A stretch of DNA of 64,000 nucleotides from Mycteria americana (Eukaryota > Chordata > Aves > Ciconiiformes > Ciconiidae): positions 34,904,501-34,968,500 of the forward strand of contig NC_134368.1 of assembly GCF_035582795.1 (NCBI RefSeq), given 5' to 3'. A program made the position numbers and the translations under genes. The stretch's first letter is position 1, and the number at the start of each line of letters is the position of its first letter. The notes under the pieces are model-generated. The model saw only the letters and a program-made list of their open reading frames with translations. It searched no databases and had not been told where the DNA came from. Positions 39,301 through 51,300 of the stretch are shown here, one piece after another.

Positions 39301-42300
39301 TGGGTGAGATGGAAGAGACAAAGCAACAACCAAACAATGTCCGAGCTAGTACCAACAAGTTACAAAAAGATGTAGGACTGAATGAAAAAGCAAGGTATGC
39401 CTTTCTCAAAGGATAGTAGAATCATGCTTTAGGCAACTTCTTGCCAAGTAATATGCAGATAACTTATTTACACAGAGAGAAGTTTTATGAAGCTAAACTT
39501 CAGCAGCAGCAACGGGAGCTTAAGCAGTTACAAGAAGAAAGAAGAAAACTGATTGAAATTCAAGAAAAAATTCAAGTGTTACAGAAAGCTTGTCCTGATC
39601 TTCAAGTAGGTAGAATGTATCTCCTTGCTTTCTTAAGCTGTTGAGCAATGAAAAATACAGTAATCTTTCACACCATTTTTTCACTATAAAAATTGGAAAA
39701 CACTTAAAATTGGTAATACTTGCATACTATAAGCAGGTGGACTTGTAAGCCTAGAGAAGAGCTCTGGTTATCTCATTCCACTGTAGGTTCTTGCTCAGTG
39801 ATTGCTGTATCAAGCTCTAATTTCACTGTAGTTTGTCCTCAAAAGCCTTAATTTAAAGTCTTCAAAGACAGAACCTTCCATTTTATTTTTAGCCTGAAAT
39901 TTGTCTTTCCATACTTGCTAGTCACTGGATCTTCAGTCCTCTTAGTAGTCATTTACAGGGTCTGGTATTTTGAAACAATATTGTGTCTTGTAAGCATGAT
40001 CAACACTTTATTGTATTCAAACTTAACTGCACAGTGCTGTACTGGTTCTCATACTCTTTGAATATGAACTTTTTTTGATGAAGTGAGCAGTAAATTATTG
40101 ATACTGTGCATCTACAGCATTATTATGTGGTGGGTTGACCCTGGCTGGACACTAGGTGCCCACCAAAGCCGCTCTATCACTCCTCTCCTCAGCTGGACAG
40201 GATAGAGAAAATATAATTACAGGCTTGTGGGTCGAGATAAGGACAGGGAGATCGTTCACCGATTACTGTCATGGGCAAAACAGACTCGACTTGGGGAAAA
40301 TTAGTTTAATTTATTACCAATCAAAATCAGAGTAGGATAATGAGAAAATAAAAATTAAATCTTAAAATACCTTCCCCCCACCCCTCCCTTCTTCCCGGGC
40401 TTAACTTCACTCCCGAATTCTCTACCTCCTCCCCCCGAGCAGCGCAGGGGGACGGGGAATGGGGGCTTGTGGTCAGTTCATCACATGTTGTCTCTGCCGC
40501 TCCTTCCTCCTCAGGGGGAGGACTCCCCACACTCTTCCCCTGCTCCAGCGTGGGGTCCCTCCCATGGGAGATAGTTCTCCACAAACTTCTCCAGTGTGGG
40601 TCCTTCCCACAGGCTGCAGTTCTTCACAAACTGCTCCAGTGTGGGTCCCTTCCACGGGGTGCAGTCCTTCAGGAACAGACTGCTCCAGTGTGGGTCCCCC
40701 ACGGGGTCACAAGTCCTGCCAGCAAACCTGCTCCAGCGTGGGCTCCTCTGTCCATGGGTCCACAGGTCCTGCCAGGAGCCTGCTCTAGTGCAGGCTTCCC
40801 ATGGTGTCACAGCCTCCTTTGGGTGAATCCACCTGCTGTGGTGTGGGGTCCTCTATGGGCTGCAGGTGGATATCTGCTCCACCATTAACCTTCATGGGCT
40901 GCAGGTGGATATCTGCTCCACCGTGGACCTCCATGGGCTGCAGGGGGACAGCCTGCCTCACCATAGTCTTCACCACAGGCTGCAGGGGAATATGTGCTCC
41001 AGCGCCTGGAGCACCTCCTCCCCCTCCTTTCTTCACTGACCTTGGTGTCTGCAGAGTTGTTTCTCTCACATGTTCTCACTCTTCCCTCCAGCCGCAGTTG
41101 TGCAGGTTTTTTCCCCCCATCCTTAAATATGTTATCACAGGGGCACTGTTGCCATTGCTGATTGGCTTGGCCTTGGCCAGTGGTGGGTCCGTCTTGGAGC
41201 TGGCTGGCATTGGCTCTATTGGACATGGGGGAAGCTTCTAGCACATTCTCACAGAAGCCACCCCTGTAGCCCTCCTGCTACCAAAACCTTGCCATGCAAA
41301 CCCAATACAATATAATACTATTATTACATAAAAATAAGTTTTGTTGATTCCTGGTTAAGTTCTGAAGTAAGTATTTAGTCTTGATTTGTAAATCCCTTTT
41401 TGCTGAATACTAATTCTCGTATCTCATAAAGCCAGAACTGTGTTGTGTTTTAACAGCAGATAAGTTTTAGAAAGCTACTCTACTCTATTTTGCCAGTTTG
41501 CTTTCTCTTTCAGTTGTCAGCTGGCCTGGGTAACTGCCCAGCAAATAGGCAGACTTCACCAGCAACCTCAACTCCGGCCATGAATGAGTGTAATGCAGCT
41601 GGCAAGCCTTTACTTGAATTTGATGAACCTGTACCAGTAGGCAATGAGGTATTTCATACTTGATATTCTGTGACTTAAAAGGTTTAAAATGAAAAAAGTT
41701 CTAGGTAACTTGGACACATTTTTAAGTACTTGGGATGGGGAGTGGAGTAGTAGCCATTTTAACAAAGTGTGTATAACTTCCTTGTTTCATTTCTGGAAAG
41801 AAGTACATATTGATCTGAACTGGCAAGAGATCTTTGCCCAAATACAGCAATTGTTGCCAAATATTAATGTGGGAGTTGAATGAATTTTGAATTTATACTG
41901 TGTACCTTTGATAGTGTATACCACAGGCAAGTCACCCATGAAGAAAATTATGGCAGGATTTGAAACTTAGTTTATCTTCTACGCATCTTCCTTCCCCTTT
42001 TCCCCCAAAATTCATATCTTCAATAGTGATCTGGATTTACTTAATCTTTCTGAAAATTATGCTAGCATTTGTAGGGGTGGAGGGATATGTGATGAAAAGT
42101 GTTTCCTGGCTAGACTAGACATTAGAAATGAATATCTGAAAAATACTTTTTTTAATAGACTTTCTCTGCGAGTTGCATCAGCATTCTGGTAAATTTTCCT
42201 TTAACAGTTTAGGTGAGGCTGATTGTGCAATGCCTGTACTGTTGTCATTAAAAGCCAAATTTTCCTTCTCCAAGAAGAGAATTTCAGAACTTTGGCATCT

Positions 42301-45300
42301 TCCAAATAAGCATTATAGGACAACTTGTCTCTTTTCACTAAATAAAAGGTCTGAATTCTTCCTGCTAAAAAGAAACTGTCTCTAAAATGAATGTGCTGAT
42401 GCAATTGCTGATGCAATTGCAACTCTACAAATAGTCTGGGTTATTATTTATCAAAATATGTATGGATTTTTGTTGGAAAACTTAGCTCAAGCACCACCAA
42501 CTAGTTCGGTTGCTTTCAGGCTTGAGTACATTGTCACTTGCCTGTCTCTCTTAAGTCTGCGTTTTCCAGTCTAGTTCACTTACACAATTGTTTTTGTATG
42601 TTAGCTTTTATGTTATGCTGTTTACATGTTTGTAAAAGTATCTTGCCATTTATGCTTTTCACTGTAGCTCATTTAAGGTAGATAAAGGCCTCTTTCTACC
42701 TGTACCTTTCCCTTTACGTGCTCTTTGTAAATCATGGCTTGATTAAGTCTTGTTCAAACATACATTGCAACGTGAAGTTTCTGCAGGCTGCAGAAAATGT
42801 TTTTGTTGTATCTTCTACTTTGATAACAAAGAAGTACTTGACACAATTTTCAGATTTCTCAGATTTCAGACAGTATTCTGTCATGCTACTTAAACGAGCT
42901 AACTAATAATGCATGAATTATGTGATAAAAACAGTATTGAGTGAAACATGTGCTGTTTTTCTTAAAAAATTCTGTCCTGTAATGTTTAATTACCTTCTTA
43001 GATTTTGCAGTATTTGGGATAAATAGTAAACACAGGATGTATTTTGCATCTTCCTGTTGTGTGGCTTCAGTTACAGTATAATACCAATGCCTGAACAGAA
43101 AGGTATCAGTGTAGTATCAAATATTGAAATTTTGATGTGCTTTAGATGGTATTTATTTTGTTTATATTCTAATGTCTTCCATTTTACGGCAAACAGTTAT
43201 GGTCTGAGATGAGAAGACATGAGATTTTAAGAGAAGAATTGCGACAGAGAAGAAAGCAACTTGAAGCTTTAATGGCTGAACATCAGAGGAGGAGAGAGCT
43301 CGCAGAAACAATATCTACTGTTGCTGCATCTGTCAAAAGCGAAGGATCGGAAGCTCAGTGTACTCCACAGCAGAGTAGGACTGAAAAGTAAGAATACGAG
43401 TCACTCTGTGTTAGTCAGTGGGTGCTTCTGTTGTTTAGCAAGATGTCAGTCTTGGGGCAGTTTTCTGTTTTCATCTAAGCACTGAATGTGATAATGTAAT
43501 AGAGCAGTAAATTAATTTCTTGACTTCTAAAGTGACTGTTAGTTGGCAACTTGCCAGTTTAATGGGTCTTCCCAGCATATTTAGTCTCCCCTGCTCCATA
43601 AATGGTGAAAAATCACCTAAGGAGAGGAGAATGTGTGGAAGATGCCAAATGGTCAGAGTAGTTTTTCTTCATCTCTACACCATTTATAACAATAGCGAAG
43701 TAATAATTTTCTGAAACCGTAAGTAATTTTATTTAACTGTCCCAGTATCAGAAGAATACTAGTTTCATTTTGCATTGGTGAGATAATGTTTAAATTCATT
43801 TTGGTGCAGCTTGATTAATTGAAGATAGACAGACTTGTAATTGTCAACAGGTTGTTTTAATAATTTGTCATAAACTATAAAAAAAAAGTACTCCTCCCTT
43901 CCCAAACACCCTTTTCTTTTTTCTTTTTGTTTATTTTTATTTTTATTTTTGTTTTCTTTCTTCTTGTTGTTTGTTCTTTTTTCCTTTTTTCTTTTTTTCT
44001 TGTTGTTTGTTCTTTTCCCCCTTTTTTTTTCTTGTTGTTTGTTCCTTTTCTTTGTTCTTTTTCCCTTTTTTCCTTTTTCTTTTTGTTCGTCCGTTTTTCC
44101 CTTTTTTTTTTTTCTTTCTCCTCCAATGTTCACTAGGACAATGGCTACCTGGGGAGGTTCTACCCAGTGTGCACTAGATGAAGAGGATGGAGATGAAGAC
44201 GGTTATCTCTCTGATGGAGTTGGTCAGGCAGAAGAAGAGGAAGAAGATGCATCAAGTTTGAATGACAGTTTCTCTATTTATCCCAATAACAACATACCAG
44301 AAAATGCATATTTTGTTAAAGAAAGCAAGGATAGGTTAGTGGCATTACTTGTTGATCTGATGCTTGTCAGAGTATATTTGGAAGGGGTGGAAGAAGCATT
44401 CCGTTAACTAAAAGGCATCCTTTTACAGCAAAGTGAAATTTCTTTCTGCTTGCTAGGGAGCTGTGTGCAGTGGCACTTTCTTGTCCGAGTGTCTGTAGTT
44501 GCAACATGTGTAACTAATTTGATTATTTCTTCTGTTTTCAGTCATATTAACTGTCTGCCATTGTGCTCTCCAGTTGTGTTGCAGTAGCTCCTTATGTTCC
44601 CATATTGTTTTAATCAGCTTAAAATAGAATCTGTATTTTTAACACTTGCTTACCTGATTGATTTCCTTAATAAGCTTTGTCTGACTGAATGAAAATGCCA
44701 TGTTAAAAGTAATGTATATCTCTTCAACTGATTTCCTCTACTTTTGATATCAAAATAATTTTGGTAGATAGTGGCCTTCTAGTCATGAGCTGGGGCTGTT
44801 AATGCTTAGTATATTATGTTGGTGGCTTCTATTTTCATCTGAGTATATATTATATATCAGTAATGGATGGTACTAAAAACAAGATCCAGAAACATCCTTA
44901 GCAATTCTTTTTTGACAGTGTTTGTTAGTTGGGTTGCTGTTATTTTCCATTTGTTTAGGATAATGTTGGGTTGATGAAATCGCATGGGTGATTAGCTGGC
45001 ATGCTGAAATGGCCTGTGCCAAGTGAGTTGTTGATGCACAACTGAAACATAATTTGAATAATGGGAGTATCATTAGAAGAAGTTGTTTGAAATGTCAGCT
45101 TTTGTCTTCATTATTCCTTTTTTTTCCCCATGCAGGTGGAAAAATTGCCGTCCTCTTTCAGCAGATGGGAATTATCGTCCATTGTCTAAGGCCAGGCAAC
45201 AGCAAAACATAAGTATGCGACGTCAGGAAAACCTTCGGTGGATGTCCGAACTTTCATATGTGGAAGAAAAGGAACAATGGCAAGAGCAGATCAATCAGTT

Positions 45301-48300
45301 GAAGAAACAGCATGAATTTAGTGTCAGCATTTGTCAAACTTTGATGCAGGATCAGCAGGTAGATAGGAAGAGCAGTTACTTTGCTGTTCTTACTTTGTTG
45401 TCCGTCCGTCCGTCCCCCCCCCCCCCCCCAATCTTTCCAGCAATAACTTCTGGTTTGGGTAATTTGGTCACTGTCATGTATTTTCTTTCCACAGACCCTC
45501 TCTTGTCTTCTACAGACTTTGCTTACAGGCCCTTACAGTATGATGCCCAATAATGTTGCATCTTCACAAGTGCATCTTATTATGCATCAATTGAATCAGT
45601 GTTACACTCAACTGACTTGGCAGCAGAATAACGTCCAAAGGTTTGTTAGCTGTATTAGTGTTTGACTGTGGAATTTGAAATGCTTCAGTAACAGAGAACA
45701 TGGTTATGTGAATAAAAGATTACAGATAATCGTTAAATATGAGACTATTGAACTTCTAAGTTGATTACAAGCTGTTGAAATGCTATACAGCATTTTTGGT
45801 TGTTTTTTTCACCACTGCTTTAATGCCTTTGAGATGGCTCTTTTTGAGTAATCTTTAGTGAAGAGAACCAAAAGTTGGCATCTCTTCTAAAAATCTATTG
45901 TGATAGCTTTATTTGGCTTTTTTGGTTTAGACTGGCTTTCCCTGAATATGCTTTTACGTCTGTAGTCTTTGCTAGACTACCTGGTAAGATTCTGAATTCT
46001 AATGGTTATGGAAAAGTGATGGAACAGCTTTTTGTCCTTTCTTAGTGTTGTCAGTTAGAATTTGTGCTTACACTCCGTTTGGATGTACTACTTTTAGCTT
46101 CTGAACAATGATCGTTTTTAGAAAAAGATGTAATAGTCATTTTAATTCATTGCATGAAAGTTCAAGCTCTTCATCTCTGTTTTGTATTTGGTAAGTGTTA
46201 TATAGTTACTGGCCTCTTATATTTTAAAGTAGTTTTAATGCCACTTCTGCAAATATTTTGTATCTTTGGTTGTTTCTATTTAAGTTTCCTTTTCAGCCTG
46301 CTTATTTTTTTTTAGTATCTAGTCTTTGTTGTTGTTGTTGTTCTTGCAAGGTTGTTTAACTTCTGTAAACATAACGACAAGTACAGAGCAGTTGATTTTA
46401 AAACCATTCCTGTCTGTCACTCAGGATTAAATACAAGTTGTTTTTTCTTTCTTAATGTTTTTTTTTACTAGCTAAATGGAGCAGTTCTTTACGTACATTA
46501 CATGAGGCAGGTGAAATAATATGAATCTCAACTTACTTGAGCATAAATTTACAGCTTTCCCTTAGCCGCCTTTTTTTTTTTTTCCCCCAAGTGCTTATTT
46601 TTCCTTGTTTTCAAGGTTGAAACAAATGTTAAATGATCTTATGCGCCAGCAAGAAGAACAACAGTGTCAAGAGAAGCCATCAGGAAAGGAGAGCAGCAGT
46701 AGTGCACCACCACCTCCATCTCCTGTTTTCTGTCCGTTCAGCTTTCCCCCACAACCTGTGAACCTGTTTAATGTACCAGGATTTACTAATTTTTCTTCCT
46801 TTGCTCCAGGTGAGTATTACTACAGGTGTGAAAAGTAATACGAATTTTAAAAATTTCTGTTCCTTCATTTAATTGAAATCTTAATGTGAACTTGCTGAAA
46901 CTCTGTGACTTTTCCTTTATATTGAAATGGTCTCAACCAGCACTTGAACGAGTCCATATTATCCTAGCAGAAGTTTGTTAATGTTTATTAACAATTGTAT
47001 ATTTTTACTTCAGTATGAAAAGCAAGACTTTCTCAATAAGGAGTTGGTGATAGCTGAAAATACCCACTCCAAAAAGTTAACATTTTAAATGTTCTTCAAC
47101 CAACATGTGAAAAGCAATGTTTGAAGCTTTTACATACCTTCAGCAATCATTTAATAGTATTCTAAGTGAACCCTCTAATTTTAAGGTGGCACTTAGTAAT
47201 TATTTCTCTTTTTTTCTTAGAACTTCCAGCACTCATTTTTGTTTGAAATGCCTGTAAATGGAGTGTGTTACTAATTTTTCTTCCCATCAGAGGTATAGAG
47301 TAACTGTTGACTTGGATACAGTGTTCCTTATCTCATTACCAAATCTACTTTTACTGTTGAATTTGAGATAGAAAAAAATGTAGGTATTTTACTGTATCAT
47401 TAGAAGTTGTTAAAGCTGTCTTAATAATACATTTCAGCCTTTTCAGGAAACAGGAATAGACCTAGATGGTAGCTTTCAGATTCTAAAGTCTGTTTTCTGT
47501 TTAAGGATATATTTTAAATTATACGGAACCTGGACAGAAGAATAGTTACATTCAATTTGCCACTACTATAAAGATTCTAAAGTTAAAATAAGTATTATGA
47601 ATTTATGACTTCTTTGGCCCTATGAATACTTTACCGTTGGAATTTTCTTGTCAGTTTGATGGTAGTTGAAGTATTGATAAAGTCTTCATGCAGACAGAAG
47701 TCTGCCTTTTTTGGAACTGATGTCATTTTTACCTTCACTTGTAGGAGCTCTTTATTGGGGTTTCTTGAAGTACCTTTGTCTCTGCACTGATGGGATTGTA
47801 GTGGCATGTGTAGTATCCAGTAATGTTCGAAACCTGCATTTAAGATAAATTCTGATTCTTGCAGTGACAAAACAGTTTTTGCTTACTTCCCTGCTGTATT
47901 TTTCCTTCATAATTTTATGTTGCCACACAATATGTCTCAAATTTGACTTTTATCACACAGATAAATGAGGTAGTATCTTCTGACTCTTGTTTACTTTGTA
48001 GGCATTAACTATAATCCAGTATTCCCTTCTGGTTTTGGAGATTTTGCACACAATATTTCCCCACACAGCGGTGAGCAGCAGCAGCAACATCCTTTAGATC
48101 ATAATGCTTCTGGGAAAACTGAGTATATGGCATTCCCCAAACCTTTTGAAAGCAGTTCTTCTAATGGAGCAGAAAAACAAAGGTATTTAATGTCATAGTG
48201 CAACTCTGCTTTAATCAGTTTTCCTCCCTCTCTCCTGCCTTGTCTGGGGCTTGTGGAAATTCATCATTCTTTTAGGGAATTTGTCTTCCAGGTACAGGAC

Positions 48301-51300
48301 AGAATTACAAGATGAGCTTTATTTTTGCAGTTTCCAGTTTTTTTACTTTTTTTTCACTGAAGTGATCTGCTTTTCTGTATATTAACTAATGTATCATTTC
48401 ATGAATATTTTAAGACCAAATATAGTGTTGGAGTGGTTTTGTGATACATTTTGTAAGTGGAGGAAGATTTCATTTCCATGTTTTTTGAAATTGATCTGTT
48501 TGAATAACTAGAGGATATAATTTCAGTGAATGTTTATTTTTTGTGCTACAGTAGATTGTAATGGATGTTGTTTTAAGAAATGTTTTGTCCTATAGTACTA
48601 TTTCAGCACAGCAATAGCTGCATAAGTATATTGAGGTCGAAATGAGTCATAAATGTGAATTTCTTCAGACATCTTCTGTTTTCCATTTGGAAGGGTTCTC
48701 AGTAGATTTTTTCCCAATGTTCAGTTGATGACTAAGTAACTAGGGCAGATAACTTGCATTATGGGTAAACCTATTTGCCCGGTCATACATGTTGTTTGTA
48801 TCTGGGAGACTATGTTGTGATATATTGTGGTGTTTGTTTCTTTCTTCCTTTCTGACAGAAGGAGTCATAGACAACCTGAAGAGGAAATGGAAAAAAGATC
48901 AACTTGGCTTAATGATAGCCAGGAAGTGAAAAAAGATGATCAGTCTCAGCTGAAAGCAGGTTTTGCAGTTTCAGTACAAAACATTGCTTCCAGTCATAAA
49001 AATCAGTCTGATATGAGCAGGAGGAGAGAGTTTGATGAAGAGTCTTTGGAGAGTTTTAGTAGCATGCCTGATCCAGTAGACCCAACTACTGTGACAAAGA
49101 CTTTTAAATCTAGAAAAGCATCAGCGCAAGCAAGCTTGGCATCAAAAGATAAAACACCCAAATTGAAGAATAAGAGGAAGAGTTCTTCTCAGCTAAAAGG
49201 CAGAATTAAAAATATTGGTAGGTTGTAAAGTAATCTTAGATAGCATGGCAAACTCAACTTGGATTATAATCATTACATTCCAGAGAATTTACTCTCCGTA
49301 AATGGTACCTATAATAATGAAAATAAGTTATTGAAATATGAATTCATTTTACATAATGTAACTACATAAGGTTTTTTAGTATTTCAGTAAATAAAAAGCA
49401 TAACTAATTAGGACATAATTATTTGAATGGACAGTGGATGCAGGTACGCTAAGATTTGGAATAAGCCACCAGGAGAATCTTCCTCTTCATTATGTCTTCA
49501 TGTTCAAACTGGATGACTTGCTGAAAGATGTGCTTCAGTAAAATACTGAATGAGAGGGACAGTACTAGCATGTATAGTACTGTTGCAGTCACTGAGGATT
49601 TAGTGCTACTGTATGGCTTCAGTGTACAGAGGAAAATCTTTGGCTAGGAAACATCATTGGTATTTTGCATCTTTGAGATTGCCCTCGAACAATTTTTTTT
49701 AATAGTAGTAAAGCGTTTTGTAAGCTATTTTTTAATTTCTTCCTTTTCATTCCCTCCTATAAGGTTATGAAAGTGCAAGCGCTTCTAGTGCGTGTGAACC
49801 CTGCAAGAGCAATAAAAGCAGACACTCTGAAGAGGTTGTTCATGCGAAGGTGTTCAGCAAAAGGAATCGGGAACAGTTGGAAAAAATAATTAAGTATAGC
49901 AGATCTACAGAAATGTCTTCAGGTATTCTTTTCTGAATGTCAGTAATTGTTTTGTGAACTTCTCTGAGTAAAGGACCTCCATACTTAGTTGCTAGTGTAT
50001 TATTTAAAAGCAGTGTACTATGACAAGACGACAACACTGTATTTTTAGCATGTGGATTTTGCTTTTTAATTTCTAAGGATTCTGTAAACATAACAGTGTG
50101 TAAAAAAACAAAGTTGGGTATTGATTGCTTTTGGGTGTTTTCTGTAGATTAGGTACTTGATTAAAATAATTTAGAAACAAACCTGTTACTGTAAAACGAA
50201 CAAAAACCTAGCCAACCAAAAACCTCACCATTTGTTGGTGTTTTCATGGAAGGTAACTGCACAACAGGTGAAAATTTGTTTAGCATTTAAACTACATCTT
50301 GTACTGCATACGTTTTCTTTCTAGTCATGCTTAAAGGAACTCTGTCAAATATCATTCAAATTCAATCTTATAACATCACATAAACCCTTACATTTTTGCC
50401 ATCTGCACTGCTTTTCTTGTGTCTAGATCATAAAAATACTCTCTTCTGTGTCTTTTTAGGTTCTGCCAGTACCTTTGTTTTGTTTGAAAGATGCAGAAAT
50501 TTTAGTCATTGTAGCATGATGTACAGCTTTGTCAATGTAGCTGTGTCCACACTAAGAGCTGTTTATTGGTATATGTAATAAACTTTTACCAGTCAAGTTC
50601 TCACAATAAGCAGCTTTGTTGTGGTTTGGATGACTAAGCAGTCTTCCTCCTGCTGTTTTGTATAGACCCTGTCTTTATTTCTGGTGCGCATTTTTGTGTT
50701 TATCACTGTCTATCCCCACTTTCCTACAGCGCATGCTAGGAGAATTCTGCAGCAGTCTAACAGAAATGCATGCACTGAAGCGCCAGGTAATGCATTCACT
50801 GCTTAGCTTCAACAACGTCCTATTTTTTTGTTTTTTTCTCTTAGCTTTGGTCCTATAACTCAGACTGTTTAGCAGATGTTCAAAATTAGTACTATTGCAG
50901 CACCTTCTCTATAAACAAGGCAAGGGAAGTTACTTTTAATTTGCATGAAATGCAATGATACAAACTACTTTGAATTATAATTGTGGAGAACGTGTTTATC
51001 GTGTTCTTGGTTAGTCACAATTACAAGTGGAAAATACGCAGGTAGATACTACAACAAAAAACTAATTTCAGCAGGCATTTTTAGTATGTTTAAAACCTGC
51101 TATTACATTTTATTAATGGGGGAGGGAAGCGATTTCTGGTGGCTTGCTAAAGGTTGAAAAAGCTTGCTTCTATGCTTAAAAATATTGGTAAACTATTTTA
51201 CCAGTACTTTTATACTGCAGATAATCAAATTGCACAGTAACGTTTGCTGTATTGCTAATAACTTCATTAACTTGAATACTAACAAATAAGCATCTGTTAA

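Larger units (their letters stand above)
40126..41308 (-). mobile_element. Large solo LTR, avian endogenous retrovirus, in PCM1 intron 14
   Basis: Read on the minus strand it begins TGTATTGGGTTTGCATGG and ends GGGTCAACCCACCACA, giving TG...CA ends and about 1.18 kb, long for an LTR. GC content is far above the intron. Two tandem arrays lie inside (40542-40800 and 40856-41000). No retroviral gene adjoins it. ATTATTA occurs immediately left (40119-40125) and 11 bases beyond the right end (41320-41326), so either the true right end is at 41319 or the match is chance. The 60-146 codon frames on both strands are GC-rich shadows, not proteins. Orientation is opposite to PCM1, as is usual for tolerated intronic LTRs. 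Confidence 0.85.

Noticed and set aside
40327..41244. Several overlapping 60-146 codon frames on both strands
   Set aside because: All lie within the GC-rich solo LTR and its tandem arrays. LTRs do not encode proteins of this kind, and the frames repeat with the array.
43765..44133. Lysine/glutamate-rich frames on the minus strand and F/S-rich frames on the plus strand
   Set aside because: They are translations of the polypyrimidine minisatellite, not genes.
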